A stretch of 64,000 nucleotides of DNA, taken from NCBI GenBank assembly GCA_963727635.1, contig CAVSHP010000005.1, forward strand, positions 59,623 through 123,622, in the 5' to 3' direction. Positions 9,537 through 19,379 of this stretch are shown here, piece after piece. The stretch comes from SZUA-36 sp963727635. Its GTDB lineage: Bacteria > Pseudomonadota > Gammaproteobacteria > Xanthomonadales > SZUA-36. Every line of letters begins with the position of its first letter. Position 1 is the stretch's first letter. The position numbers and the translations under genes were made by a program. The notes beneath the pieces were generated by a model. The model was not told where the DNA came from and searched no databases. It saw only the letters and a program-made list of their open reading frames with translations.

Positions 9537-9626
9537 CGGGTCATTCTCTCATTTCTCGTGGCAGGTCGTGTCATATCAGCGTCTTTTAGCTATTATGATC
9601 CAAATCAGTCACCAGGGTGAACAAGC

Positions 9627-10592
9627 ATGGCCAACGCATATTTTTTTCCATCCATCGAGCCGTTTGCAAGCGGGATTCTCAAGGTAGATGAACCGCACGA
9701 ACTGTACTGGGAACAGTGCGGCAACCCGCAGGGCGAGCCGGTCCTGTTTCTGCACGGTGGTCCGGGCGCCGGGTGCTCGGAGCAGGACCGCTGCTTTTTC
9801 GATCCGGCGCATTTTCGCATCGTCCTGTTCGATCAGCGTGGCAGCGGACGTTCCCGCCCGGTCGGTGATCTGACCGATAACACCATGGACGCCACCGCAC
9901 GCGATATCGAACAGTTGCGTGAACAGCTGGGTATCGAGCGCTGGCACGTGTTCGGTGGTTCATACGGCTCGACGATTTCGCTGTTCTATGCGCAGGAACA
10001 TCCCGATCGCTGTAAAAGCCTGGTGTTGCGTGGAATCTGGTTGTTGCGCCGGGAGGAGATCGACTGGTGGCTTTACCAGGTCCGCATGATCCAGCCCGAG
10101 TTGTGGCGCGAGTTCGCCGGTTTTATCCCGGAAGCGGAACGCGGTGACCTGCTCGAAGCCTACTGGGCACGACTGACCGGTACTGACCGTGAACTGGCCC
10201 TGCGGGCGGCCAAACACTGGGCGTCGTATGAGATCGCCTGCTGTACGCTGTTGCCGAATCCGGAGTTCGCCAGCCATTTCGATGATCCCGACACGGCCTG
10301 GGCAGTCGCCCGGCTCGAGGCGCATTATTTTCGCAATGTGCAACCGGACCCGGACACGCTGTTGCTCGACCGGGTGGAGAGGATTAGAAAGATTCCCGCC
10401 TTCGCGGTACATGGCCGTTATGACATCGTCTGCGCGGTCAAGAACCTGATCGATCTCGCCGACCGCTGGCCGGAGCTGGATAGGGTGATTTCACCGGATT
10501 CGGGTCATTCATCCCACGAGCCGGGTATTACGCAGGAATTGGTGGCTGCGACCAACCGTATCGCCAAAACCGGTAGCCCTTGCCGGGTTTAG
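9627..10592 (+). CDS. pip: Prolyl aminopeptidase (proline iminopeptidase, S33)
   Basis: This cytoplasmic alpha/beta hydrolase cleaves N-terminal proline from peptides. HGGPGAGC forms the oxyanion-hole loop typical of the family. The nucleophile is Ser112 in GGSYGST (usually GGSWGS), the acid is the Asp of HGRYDIVC and the base is the His of GHSSHEPG. DQRGSGRS is the second family signature. At 321 residues the length is normal. There is no signal peptide. With the exported peptidases around it, it would finish the degradation of proline-rich peptides. A hairpin at 10605-10626 follows. Confidence 0.95.
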   Translation: MANAYFFPSIEPFASGILKVDEPHELYWEQCGNPQGEPVLFLHGGPGAGCSEQDRCFFDPAHFRIVLFDQRGSGRSRPVGDLTDNTMDATARDIEQLREQLGIERWHVFGGSYGSTISLFYAQEHPDRCKSLVLRGIWLLRREEIDWWLYQVRMIQPELWREFAGFIPEAERGDLLEAYWARLTGTDRELALRAAKHWASYEIACCTLLPNPEFASHFDDPDTAWAVARLEAHYFRNVQPDPDTLLLDRVERIRKIPAFAVHGRYDIVCAVKNLIDLADRWPELDRVISPDSGHSSHEPGITQELVAATNRIAKTGSPCRV

Positions 10593-10604
10593 GACCGAGG
10601 CTTG

Positions 10605-10626
10605 GGGGCTTGCTTGAACAAGCCCC
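10605..10626. terminator. Hairpin between convergent genes
   Basis: GGGGCTTG (10605-10612), a 6-base loop and CAAGCCCC (10619-10626) form a perfect 8 bp stem between two genes that converge. There is no T run directly after it on either strand, so it is a possible bidirectional terminator of modest quality. Confidence 0.55.
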
Positions 10627-10670
10627 GACAGCGCGTTTGTTTTGCCGATGCAGCTAAAGCATGTGTTTGA

Positions 10671-12005
10671 TTAATGCACTACCTGTAGCAGATCCCGCAG
10701 GGCAATAACCGTGGCTTCCACACCGAGGGTCACGGACTCCTCCGGCGTGATTTTGAAGATGGGCGAGTGATGGGAAGGAACAGCGGGGCCGCCGGCCTTT
10801 TCGGCATCAATGTCAGCCTGTGGCGTACCGCCGACCTGGAAGTAGGTGCTGGGAATATACGGATCGGTGGTAAAAAACGGAAAGTCCTCAGCACCCATAC
10901 CCTCGCGTTTTTGATCGAAGAAGATGTCTTCACCAAGGTCTTTGCTCCACACAGACCTGAGACGCCGGGTTAACTGGGTATCGTTGACCGTAGGCGGCAC
11001 GCTTTCCTCTGAAACGATCACTTCGGGCAACAAATCTTCCGGCAGACCCGCGACCCGGCCCATGTTGACTGCAATGCGCCTGATGGCATTGAGCAGAAGT
11101 TCACGGGTCTCAAGACTGTCATTGCGCACGGTCAACTGCAGGTGTGCCTCGTCGGAAATGATGTTGTGCTTGGTGCCTGAGTGAAACGAGCCAACGGTGA
11201 TCACACCCGCTTCCCTTGGGGCGAGTTCACGGCTGACCACGGTCTGTAAGGCCAGGACAATCTCTGCACCCAGCACCACCGGGTCTTTGCCGCGATGTGG
11301 ACTGGCGCCGTGGGCGCCGATGCCATGGATGATGATGTCAACCGAATCCGCGCCGGACATCGGTGAACCGACCACGGCCATCAGTTTGCCCGTGGGTATG
11401 CCGGAAGCAACGTGGAATGCCAGCGCGTAATCAGGTTTTCCAAACCTTTCCCAAAGATGATCTTCCATCATTTTTTTTGCGCCGCCGACACGTTCTTCAG
11501 CCGGTTGGCCGATCAGCATCAGCGTGCCCGACCACGTGTCCCGGGTCGCGGCCATCACATCCGCGGTTCCGACCAGGCTGGTGATGTGCACGTCGTGGCC
11601 GCAGGCGTGCATGACCGGTACTTCATTGCCATCCCAATCGATCTGGGTCACCGTCGAGGCGTACGGCAAACCGGATTTTTCCAGCACCGGCAGCCCATCC
11701 ATATCCGCGCGCATCATCACCAACGGTCCGGGTCCATTTTTCATGATGGCAACAATACCGGTGCCGCCCACGCCCTCGGTAACCTCAAAACCCGCCGCAC
11801 GCAATTCTTCCGCCAGTCTTGCCGCGGTCTTGGTTTCCATGAAGGAAAGTTCCGGGTTGCGATGGAAATAATCAAACAGGGCGGCCAGGTGCTGGTCGTA
11901 GTCTGACTGAATTGAGTCGGATAGTTCGTCTGCCGACACGGTCTGTGCGAATAGTGCGGTTGTGAATCCAAAGGCCAGCAGCAGTTTTGAAGTTGAAAAT
12001 TTCAT
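10671..12005 (-). CDS. Exported M20 family amidohydrolase/peptidase
   Basis: A member of the M20D group (hippurate, N-acyl amino acid or IAA-conjugate hydrolases) of 444 residues with a Sec signal peptide ending TVSA. Metal-binding and catalytic motifs are visible: MRADMDGLP, HACGHDVH, GQPAEE, GAHGASPHRGKDP (the dimerisation-domain His) and GMGAEDF near the C-terminus. Family enzymes bind two metal ions, often Zn or Mn. Periplasmic location follows from the signal peptide. GGGACAG lies just upstream of the ATG. Which acyl or amide bond it cuts cannot be told from sequence. Confidence 0.9.
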   Translation of the reverse strand: MKFSTSKLLLAFGFTTALFAQTVSADELSDSIQSDYDQHLAALFDYFHRNPELSFMETKTAARLAEELRAAGFEVTEGVGGTGIVAIMKNGPGPLVMMRADMDGLPVLEKSGLPYASTVTQIDWDGNEVPVMHACGHDVHITSLVGTADVMAATRDTWSGTLMLIGQPAEERVGGAKKMMEDHLWERFGKPDYALAFHVASGIPTGKLMAVVGSPMSGADSVDIIIHGIGAHGASPHRGKDPVVLGAEIVLALQTVVSRELAPREAGVITVGSFHSGTKHNIISDEAHLQLTVRNDSLETRELLLNAIRRIAVNMGRVAGLPEDLLPEVIVSEESVPPTVNDTQLTRRLRSVWSKDLGEDIFFDQKREGMGAEDFPFFTTDPYIPSTYFQVGGTPQADIDAEKAGGPAVPSHHSPIFKITPEESVTLGVEATVIALRDLLQVVH

Positions 12006-12141
12006 ATTTCTGTCCCGATAGTTTTTTCAAGTCTGGGAAGACTAGCAGAGCGGGTAAAACTCGGAAAGTACAATATTCAATTAACTTAATTTAATGGGCG
12101 CTTAGAATGCTTATTGTTGTGGTTTCAGGACAGTCACAACA

Positions 12142-12318
12142 ATGAATCAATTCGTCATTGCAACCGTTGTCTGCGTTTCTTTTTATGCGTTACCGGCACA
12201 GGCCGAAAAGGCACAAAAGAATTGGGACATGGGCTGCAATGACGCCAACAATGTAGCATACGACCGGAGCCAGCACTCCGACGATTATGAAGAGGGTTGG
12301 CAGACCTGCAACAAGTAG
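12142..12318 (+). CDS. Small secreted protein, 58 residues, unknown
   Basis: The frame encodes MNQFVIATVVCVSF followed by ALPAQA, a good Sec signal peptide with an AxA cleavage site. The mature peptide of about 34 residues contains WDMGCND, YDRSQHSDDYEEGW and TCNK, with two Cys that could form a single disulfide. It is acidic and aromatic. There is no strong Shine-Dalgarno site upstream. I do not recognise the family. The signal peptide and intact frame are the only arguments that it is real. Confidence 0.5.
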   Translation: MNQFVIATVVCVSFYALPAQAEKAQKNWDMGCNDANNVAYDRSQHSDDYEEGWQTCNK

Positions 12319-12346
12319 TAGATACGCGAGTCTGACATAAGCTTAA

Positions 12347-12391
12347 TTGGGGCCAAATTCATTTCGTCATTCGATTGAATGAACCTGGTCT
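12347..12391. repeat. Imperfect inverted repeat; rest of this gap is empty
   Basis: Around GGGGCCAAATTCAT (from 12349) and ATGAACCTGGTC (ending near 12390) there is an imperfect inverted repeat of the same style as the GGGTCAG-type repeats at 16103, 39142 and 44376. The remainder of the gap up to 12651 is AT-rich (a near-palindrome CTATATTTAAATATATAG at about 12550) and probably carries the S8 protease promoter. I see no gene in it. Confidence 0.45.
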
Positions 12392-12651
12392 TTTGCCTTC
12401 ACGGATCTGTGACGTCAACCGAAAGCGCTTCCACCTTGAATATACCTTCTGATCTGGATGGCCAGGCAACGCGCCTGCGTCAATCCAGAACGCGACACTG
12501 CATAGCGTCTCTAATATATTGTGTCAAAAGCAAATTTTCGGTACTTGGACTATATTTAAATATATAGACGAGTATCGCCCTGCAGGATACCGGTCCAAGG
12601 AATGGTAACCCGACTGTAGACGCGAGGGGGACAGCTAGAGGGATTGCTACC

Positions 12652-15600
12652 ATGAAATCCGGAATATTTTTGCAAATCGGCACGCTTGCGTTGGCCTTTT
12701 GCACAGGTGGTGCGGTTCTGGCGCAGAGCGATATTGCCGGCGTCACGCGGAAGGCGAAACTGCTGGAATTGTCACAAAGACTCCAGCAACGTGACGCGAA
12801 TGATCACGTACGGGCCCAGGTATTTGCCAAGGCTGCGGGCATCCCGATGAAACAGAAGCTGCCCGGTGGCGGGTTGCTGGAATTGCAGCGGATCGCACCC
12901 GGTATCGGGCCCATTTTTTACGTGACCAATAACCTCGATGCCGCCGACACGGTTTCAACCGACGAAGTACGCCCGGGTGGCTCCGCGGGTCTTAACCTGG
13001 AAGGTGCCGGAATGATCGTCGCGGAATGGGATGGCGGCGCAGTTTATCCGGATCATACCGACTTTATCGGCCGCCTGACCCAGATGGACGGGGCGACCGA
13101 GGTCAGCGGTCATTCAACCCACGTCGCTGGCACCCTGATTGGCGCCGGTGACGGCCTTGAGCCGAGATCGCGCGGCATGGCCAATGCCGCCCAGCTCGAA
13201 GCCTGGGACTGGGACTCGGATACCGCCGAGATGGCGGCCGAGGCGGCGGGCGGGTTATTGATCTCCAACCATTCTTACGGCATAGCTGCCGGTTGGTTGT
13301 ACATAGGCGGCCTGCCACCCGATGGCTGGTGGTGGATCGGCGGGGCGGCAGATACCGATCTTGAAGACCCGAATTTCGGATATTACGACACCCAGTCGCA
13401 ACTGTGGGACCAGATCGCTTACGACGCGCCCTATTACCTGATCGTCAAGGCCGCCGGCAACGACCGTTCGGATACCGGTCCATCACCCGGTGAGGATTAC
13501 TGGGTAGTCGACGAGGATGCCCAAAAGCTGTTTATCTCCAGCCTGCCCAGGCCGTTCGACTGCGCCCCGGCGGGCTATGACTGTATGCCGACAAATGCCG
13601 TGGCGAAAAATGTGCTGACCGTCGGGGCCGTGGATGACCTTTACGGCGGTTATTCGCCACTGGCCGGTCCGCACAAGTGCAGATGGCGCCATTCAGTAGT
13701 TGGGGCCCGTCGGATGATGGCCGCATCAAGCCGGACATCGTTGGCAATGGTGTATTCCTGATCTCTGCATGGCCCGATTCACCCTATTACGCTGCTGCCG
13801 CCGGCACCTCGATGGCGGCGCCGAATGTCACCGGTTCGTCTGCTACTGCTGCAGGAACACTACGAGGACATCAATGGCGCCGGGCAATTTTATGCGTAGC
13901 GCAACGTTGAAGGCGCTGGCGATACACACGGCCGATGAGGCCGGCGCCGCGGATGGCCCGGATTACGAGTTCGGCTGGGGTTTGCTGAATACAAAAAAGG
14001 CCGCCGAGGTTATTAGCGAAGATGGTGGCGACCACCGGATCATCGAAGGCAGCCTCGCAAATGGTGCGACCAATAGCGTGCCGTTCAACGTGCCGGATGC
14101 CGATTCCAGATTACCGCCACGCTGGTTTGGATCGGACCCGCCGGGAACACCGGTGGCGCCATCACTGGATCCACCCGACCTGATGCTGGTCAACGACCTT
14201 GATCTGCGCATCACAAACGGGGGAACCACCTATTTGCCGTGGGTGCTCGACCCCGCAAATCCGGCTGCCGCTGCGACCAAAGGCGATAATTTTCGCGATA
14301 ACGTGGAACAGGTCAATGTCGTAGGTATTGGTCCCGGTGTTTTTACGGTCGAGGTCAGTCACAAGGGTACGCTGCAGGGCGGGCTGAACCAGGACTATGC
14401 GCTGATCATCAGCGTGGCACCCGCGCCGCCGACCGGTTCAGGGTTTCTGCTCTCGGAAGACTTTTCCGGTGGATTTCCACCCGGCTGGTCGTTGGACACG
14501 AATACCAGTCCCACGGTCAATTGGGCCGTCATGTCCCCAACCGGTGACGGTTCACGCTTTGACAACCTGACCGGTGGTTCGGGGCCATTTGCTATGGCAG
14601 ATTTTGGATTCATCACCGAAGGGGCCGCCTCGTTGCGCACACCTGTGCTCGACCTGTCAGACAACACTGCGGCGGTGCTGAGATTCAAGAGCCAGTTCAA
14701 TTATGATACCTGGGAGACTTTGAACGTCGATACCAGTATTGACGGTGGATCAAACTGGTCCAACCAGTGGTTTTTCCAGGGCTTCAACCCGTTCCCGACC
14801 CTCAATGTCATTGATCTGTCCGGGGCCATTGCCGGCCAACCCAATGTCATGTTGCGGTTCCGTTACGATAGCTGGCTGGATTTCTCCGGCGATTACTGGC
14901 AGATCGACGACATTGAACTCGAGGTTTACGGCGCCATTCCTCCCCCTGGCGATCCGCCAGGGCCGGCCGGCAATTCCAACCCGTCTGATGGGGCGATTGA
15001 CGTACCCCTTGACTTTGTCCTCGGCTGGAGCGCTGGTGCCAATACCAATTCGCACGATGTCTACTTCGGCACCAACCCATCGCCAGGTGGCGGCGAGTTC
15101 CAGGTGCAATCAGGCCGGTACCAGTTTTGACCCCGTCCTGGTCAATGACATGACCTACTACTGGAGAATTGACGAAGTCAACGCCAATGGCACTACCACC
15201 GGCTACGTGTGGAGTTTTACCACGGTGGCGGCGGCACCGGTCCTGGCCATACACCTGGCCGACTTGCAGGGTGTCGGGTTTGACGCTCCCAGGGGTCGAT
15301 GGGAGGCCGTGGCGAGCATGACGGTTGAAGACGCCGGTGTGCTACCGGTATCCGGCGTGCTGGTGGACGGTGTTTGGAGCAACGGCGCCAACGGTTCCGG
15401 TTCCTGTACAACCGATAGCAGCGGGCAATGTTCGGTAAGCAAAACTAGCCTGAAGAGCAATGTAGGCGGCGTGGACTTTACCGTGAACAACCTGACCCTC
15501 ACTGGTTATACGTATGACAGTGGCGCCAACGAAGTGACGACGGTCGTGGCGATTCTAAAACCCGTTCCGAATCTTCTTCCGAGCGCAGTTGATGACGGGT

Positions 15601-16096
15601 TCTCCACGCCGGTGAATACGCCATTGGCCGGCAACGTGCTGGCCAATGATAACCAGGGTGATGCCCCGGCAACGGTAACCTCGTCCGATACAAGCAGTAC
15701 CGCAGGCTTTACCGTGTCGATGGCCGCCAATGGTGATTTCACCTACACACCGACGGGAGGGTATACAGGTGCCGACAGTTTTGGCTACACGATCACCGAC
15801 AGCAACGGCGATAGCGACTCTGCTACCGTGAATATAACGGTGGGTGCGCCCTCAGCGAGCCGTTCGGTCACCGCTATCACATCGAGGCAAAAGGGGAACA
15901 ATTTCGTTACCGTGTCATGGATAGATTTTATCAACGCCAGTGTTACGATCAGCCGCAACGGCGTACCGCAGACAACCGTCGCTAAGCCTGGGTCGAGAAG
16001 GGTGACCTGGGCAAAAAGCCATCGGGAACCTACACCTACGAGGTCTGCGAAGCCGGCCCGTCATCGGGTTGTGCGAGCGATTCCGTCAGTTACTGA
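12652..16096 (+). pseudogene. Secreted S8 (subtilisin-like) protease with C-terminal Ig/cadherin-like domains, five frame changes
   Basis: The product starts at the ATG at 12652 with AGAGGG upstream and a signal peptide ending AVLAQ. The catalytic triad is intact: Asp in VAEWDGGAVY, His in GHSTHVAGT and Ser in GTSMAAPNVTG. The domain then gives way to a jelly-roll-like region and a fibronectin-like segment (NPSDGAIDVPLDFVLGWS). A VCBS/cadherin-like repeat follows (DDGFSTPVNTPLAGNVLAND...ADSFGYTITDSNGDSDSATV), then a terminal module ending SGTYTYEVCEAG...DSVSY. Continuity requires frame changes near 13672, 13845, 13890, 15105 and 15990. The total would be about 1145 residues, as expected for a large extracellular protease. 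All key residues survive, so errors in the consensus are as likely as decay. Neighbours give no operon. Confidence 0.82.
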
Positions 16097-16102
16097 TGAA
16101 TT

Positions 16103-16146
16103 GGGGTCAGGTTCATTCAATCGGCTGATTTATTGAACCTGATCCC
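16103..16146. repeat. GGGGTCAGGTTCA inverted repeat after the S8 protease
   Basis: GGGGTCAGGTTCA (16103-16115) pairs with TGAACCTGATCCC (16134-16146) with one mismatch. It begins seven bases after the protease stop and could act as a terminator hairpin. It belongs by sequence to the same loose family as the repeats at 39142 and 44376. Confidence 0.6.
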
Positions 16147-16251
16147 TTGCTGTTTAATTGGAACCAGATTCCCCGTGCTCAAGTAGAGACCCCATTTTGG
16201 CTTGTCTGGTGGTGACCACAGTCGGTCAGTTGGCTCTTTATCTGCCTGGGC

Positions 16252-16400
16252 GCCGAGGCAGTGTAGTGACTTTTTTCAGGACACATCGTTAAACCCATCC
16301 TTGGGGATTCGGGCTCGACTCCGGACATACGCTGTGCAAATTTGAGACAATCGAGCCCCCCAGGGATGGGTTCATGGGCGATGTCCTGATCACCTGAACA
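16252..16400. repeat. Repeat element C, related to both A and B
   Basis: The left half (GAGGCAGTGTAGTGAC..., CAGGACACATCGTTAA, GGGGATTCGGGCTCGACTCC) matches the reverse complement of element B (4604-4699) with few changes. The right half (ATCGAGCCCCCCAGGGATGG, GTTCATGGGCG, GTCCTG) is the reverse complement of the inner part of element A. The element is therefore a mosaic of two related units facing each other, each with the core AACCCATCC-TGGGG-GGCTCGA. It encodes nothing. Confidence 0.7.
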
Positions 16401-16402
16401 TA

Positions 16403-16414
16403 CCCCCCCCCCCC
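16403..16414. repeat. Poly-C tract of 12
   Basis: Twelve C residues in a row follow element C. Such a run is prone to slippage in the cell and in sequencing, so its true length is uncertain. It lies in an intergenic space downstream of the convergent oxidoreductase gene and has no visible coding role. Confidence 0.8.
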
Positions 16415-16459
16415 AGGCTAAGTGGGAAAATCAGTGCGCTTGAATCCATTCCATTCCTC

Positions 16460-18736
16460 TCAGCCCGTCATAGCTTTACGTAGCTGATCCGCAATAGGCA
16501 GCCTGCGGATACGCACACCCGTGGCGTTGAAAATGGCATTGGTCAGGGCCGGCGCCGCCGATGGAATGCCGATTTCGCCGACACCGGTCGGGGTGGCGTC
16601 ATAATTCATCACGTGGGCTTCAAACAGGGCAGGGACGCTTTCGATTTTCATCAGCGGGTAGTTGCTGAAGTTGCTTTGCTCGACCTGGCCATCGCGAACG
16701 GTAATTTCGAGTTCCAGCGCCGTGCTGAGACCGTCGATGGTGCCACCCTGTAACTGCGCCTCGACGGCGTTCGGGTTGACCGCGAAGCCGCAATCGATGG
16801 CTGCGACGATACGTTCGATGGTCAATTGGCCGTCATCGCTGACCGAGACCTCGATGGCGTGGGCTGCATAGCCGCCAAAGGTGAAGTGGGTGGCGATACC
16901 CACACCGTGACCCTTGGGACGTTTGGCCTCGTAATCGATACGTCCGGCGACGAATTTCAACAAGCGTGAAAGCCGGCCCGGTGTCATCACCGGCCCGCCG
17001 TGACTGCTGTAGTCCTGCTGTTCGACGCAGCCCAGCATTTCCAATCTCAACGCGAGCGGATCCTGGCCGGTCTCATGGGCAATTTCGTCGAGGAAACTCT
17101 CGATCACAAAGGCATTGACCGTGTGTGCCGGTGCGCGCCATGAGCCCCTTGGCAGGCCGATGGAATTATGGAAGTACTCGAGTCTGAAATTATCCACCAT
17201 GGCCTTGGGAAAGTCGTCCGGGTAGAGTTCGGCTTTCCACAGATCGTCATCCGGCATATCGGGACGCCGGTAATATTTGCTGCCGCTGGCCAGACGCTGG
17301 CTCCAGGCGGTGACCCGGCCCTTGTCATCGATTCCGGCGGTCATTTCATGCGTGCCGCCGGGGCGGTAGAAATCATTTTTCATGTCATCTTCCCGGCTCC
17401 AAAACAGTTTGACCGGCCAGCCGGTTTTCATCGAGATCATGCAGGCCTCGGCAACGTAGTCATTGGGTAATCGGCGTCCGAACGCGCCACCGGAGCGGGA
17501 CATTTCCACCGTGATGTTTTCACGTGCGATACCGGTGACCGCGTTCGCAGCACGCGAGGCACCGGAGGGGGACTGCGTAGGCGCGATGATGTGCGCCTTG
17601 TCTTTTTGCACCCGGGCGTAGCAATTTTGCGGTTCCAGTGGCGCGTGGGACACAAACGGCACCTCGTAGCTGTGCCTGACCACTTTGCTGGCTGCCGCAA
17701 GTGCCGCCGGGAAATCACCCTGGTCATGCACGATCTGGCCCTGTCCGGCCAGCATTTCGCGATTCTGTTGCCAGAATTTTTCACTGCTGTCCGTGCGGCT
17801 CGGACTCTCATTCCATTCAACTTTTAGCGCTTTACGGCCCTGCATGGCCGCCCAGGTGGACGTCGCCACCACGGCGACCCCATGGGCAAGGATGAGATAC
17901 GGTGCTCCCATTGCCGGGCCCTCAATCGGGAAAACATCCAGCACACCGCTAACGGCCCTGGCTGCCGTGTCATCAACACTGGCCACGGTGCCATTGAGTA
18001 CGGGTGAGCGCAGGATGACGGCGTAACGCATGCCGGGCATGCTGATATCGCTGCCGAACTGCTGCCTGCCGGTGATGATGTCCCTGACTTCCATGTTGTC
18101 GTGTGGTTTACCGACGATGCGGTAGCCATCCATCGGCCTCAATGCCGGCGCTGTTTCCGGAAGGGGCAGGGTAGAGGCCAGCCTGACCAGTTCGCCGTAG
18201 CTTGCTTGTTTGCCGGCCGATGCGCAGATCACCATGCCCGGCTTCGTACTGCATTGCTCAAGCGGCACGTTCCACATCTGCGCGGCGGCCTGCATCAGCA
18301 TCATGCGTCCGGTGGCGCCGACCTCGCGCATGAAGGTCCAGTTGTCAGTCAGACCGGTGCTGCCGCCAACCCCCTGGACGCCGTATTTCCAGGTATAGCC
18401 GTCGGCTGTTTTAACAATACCCAGCGGCATGGATTCGATTCGCACGCGGTCCCATTCTATATCCAGTTCTTCCGCCACCAGCATCGGCAGGGTGGTACGC
18501 AGACCCTGGCCGATTTCCGGCTGGTTGTTGCCGATAATGACATCGCCGTTGTCGAGGATGTTGATGAAAAATCCGATCTGTGAACTGCCTTCGCCGCTCT
18601 CATCTGCGGCAGCAGCAATGCCGGTGAGTGGCAAGCCCAGCAGGAAACCGCCGGAAAGCGTGGCACCGGCAATGATAAAACGGCGCCGGGAAAGATCGGG
18701 TTGCTGTTTTGTGCTTGCGTGGTTTTGAATGCGCAT
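16460..18736 (-). CDS. Molybdopterin-dependent dehydrogenase large subunit (IorB-like), Tat-exported
   Basis: The 758-residue product is the molybdenum-cofactor subunit of a xanthine-oxidase-family hydroxylase, of the periplasmic isoquinoline 1-oxidoreductase/aldehyde dehydrogenase type. The N-terminus carries a twin-arginine signal (LSRRRFIIAGATLSG). Family motifs include NQPEIGQGLRTTLP (cofactor contact), SGGAFGRRLPNDY and the catalytic Glu near the end in TGVGEIGIPSAAPA. The gene follows the [2Fe-2S] subunit with a gap of one base, so the two are co-translated. The cofactor-loaded pair would be exported folded. The substrate is unknown; isoquinoline, nicotinate-like heterocycles and aldehydes are all possible. 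No maturation factor of the CoxI/XdhC type is adjacent. Confidence 0.92.
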   Translation of the reverse strand: MRIQNHASTKQQPDLSRRRFIIAGATLSGGFLLGLPLTGIAAAADESGEGSSQIGFFINILDNGDVIIGNNQPEIGQGLRTTLPMLVAEELDIEWDRVRIESMPLGIVKTADGYTWKYGVQGVGGSTGLTDNWTFMREVGATGRMMLMQAAAQMWNVPLEQCSTKPGMVICASAGKQASYGELVRLASTLPLPETAPALRPMDGYRIVGKPHDNMEVRDIITGRQQFGSDISMPGMRYAVILRSPVLNGTVASVDDTAARAVSGVLDVFPIEGPAMGAPYLILAHGVAVVATSTWAAMQGRKALKVEWNESPSRTDSSEKFWQQNREMLAGQGQIVHDQGDFPAALAAASKVVRHSYEVPFVSHAPLEPQNCYARVQKDKAHIIAPTQSPSGASRAANAVTGIARENITVEMSRSGGAFGRRLPNDYVAEACMISMKTGWPVKLFWSREDDMKNDFYRPGGTHEMTAGIDDKGRVTAWSQRLASGSKYYRRPDMPDDDLWKAELYPDDFPKAMVDNFRLEYFHNSIGLPRGSWRAPAHTVNAFVIESFLDEIAHETGQDPLALRLEMLGCVEQQDYSSHGGPVMTPGRLSRLLKFVAGRIDYEAKRPKGHGVGIATHFTFGGYAAHAIEVSVSDDGQLTIERIVAAIDCGFAVNPNAVEAQLQGGTIDGLSTALELEITVRDGQVEQSNFSNYPLMKIESVPALFEAHVMNYDATPTGVGEIGIPSAAPALTNAIFNATGVRIRRLPIADQLRKAMTG

Positions 18737-18737
18737 G

Positions 18738-19205
18738 TTACGTCCCCTTGGCGGTCAACTCGGCCGCGCGGTGGATGGCCTTGCGGACGCGCACGTAGGT
18801 GCCGCAACGGCAGAGGTTATTGATATTGGCGTTGATGTCCTCGTCGCTGGGGTCGGGATGGTCTTTGAGAAAATCCACGGTGGCCATGATCAGTCCGGGC
18901 TGGCAGTATCCACACTGGGGTACATCAAACTCCAGCCACGCCTGTTGCACCGGGTGCAGTTGTTCATCAGCGCCCGCGAGACCCTCGATGGTAACAACGG
19001 ACTTGCCTGCCAGGTTGCCCACCGTGGTGATGCAACTGCGTCTGGCTTTGCCGTCAATATGCACGGTGCAGGAACCGCATCGGCCGATGCCGCAGCCATA
19101 TTTCGTGCCTGTGAGTTGAAGAACATCCCTGAGCGCCCACAACAGGGGCGTGTCCGCTTCGCCTTCGAATTGGACGGGCTGGCCATTGACGTGGAATGAA
19201 ATCAT
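18738..19205 (-). CDS. [2Fe-2S] subunit of molybdenum hydroxylase (IorA-like)
   Basis: This 155-residue electron-transfer subunit partners the preceding large subunit. The N-terminal plant-ferredoxin-like cluster is bound by Cys in GTKYGCGIGRCGSCTVHIDG, with a further Cys in RRSCITTV. The C-terminal helical domain binds a second cluster through QCGYCQPG and LCRCGTY. I chose the ATG at 19205 (MISFHVNG) because GGAG lies seven bases upstream; the longer frame from 19232 has no such site. It has no signal peptide of its own and would travel with the Tat-tagged large subunit. Confidence 0.93.
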   Translation of the reverse strand: MISFHVNGQPVQFEGEADTPLLWALRDVLQLTGTKYGCGIGRCGSCTVHIDGKARRSCITTVGNLAGKSVVTIEGLAGADEQLHPVQQAWLEFDVPQCGYCQPGLIMATVDFLKDHPDPSDEDINANINNLCRCGTYVRVRKAIHRAAELTAKGT

Positions 19206-19379
19206 GATGCTGCTCCTGTGCAGAAAAACCAAACGCCTGCGTGCACAGACATGTATTTCATATCCTAGCCCAATTCCGGCCGCGGATATTCGCGCATTCC
19301 AACGCTATGTCCAGTGATTGACTCATTTCATCCGATAGCGGGGTTTCCTATGTCCGGATCCCGATGATGTCCGATTCCA

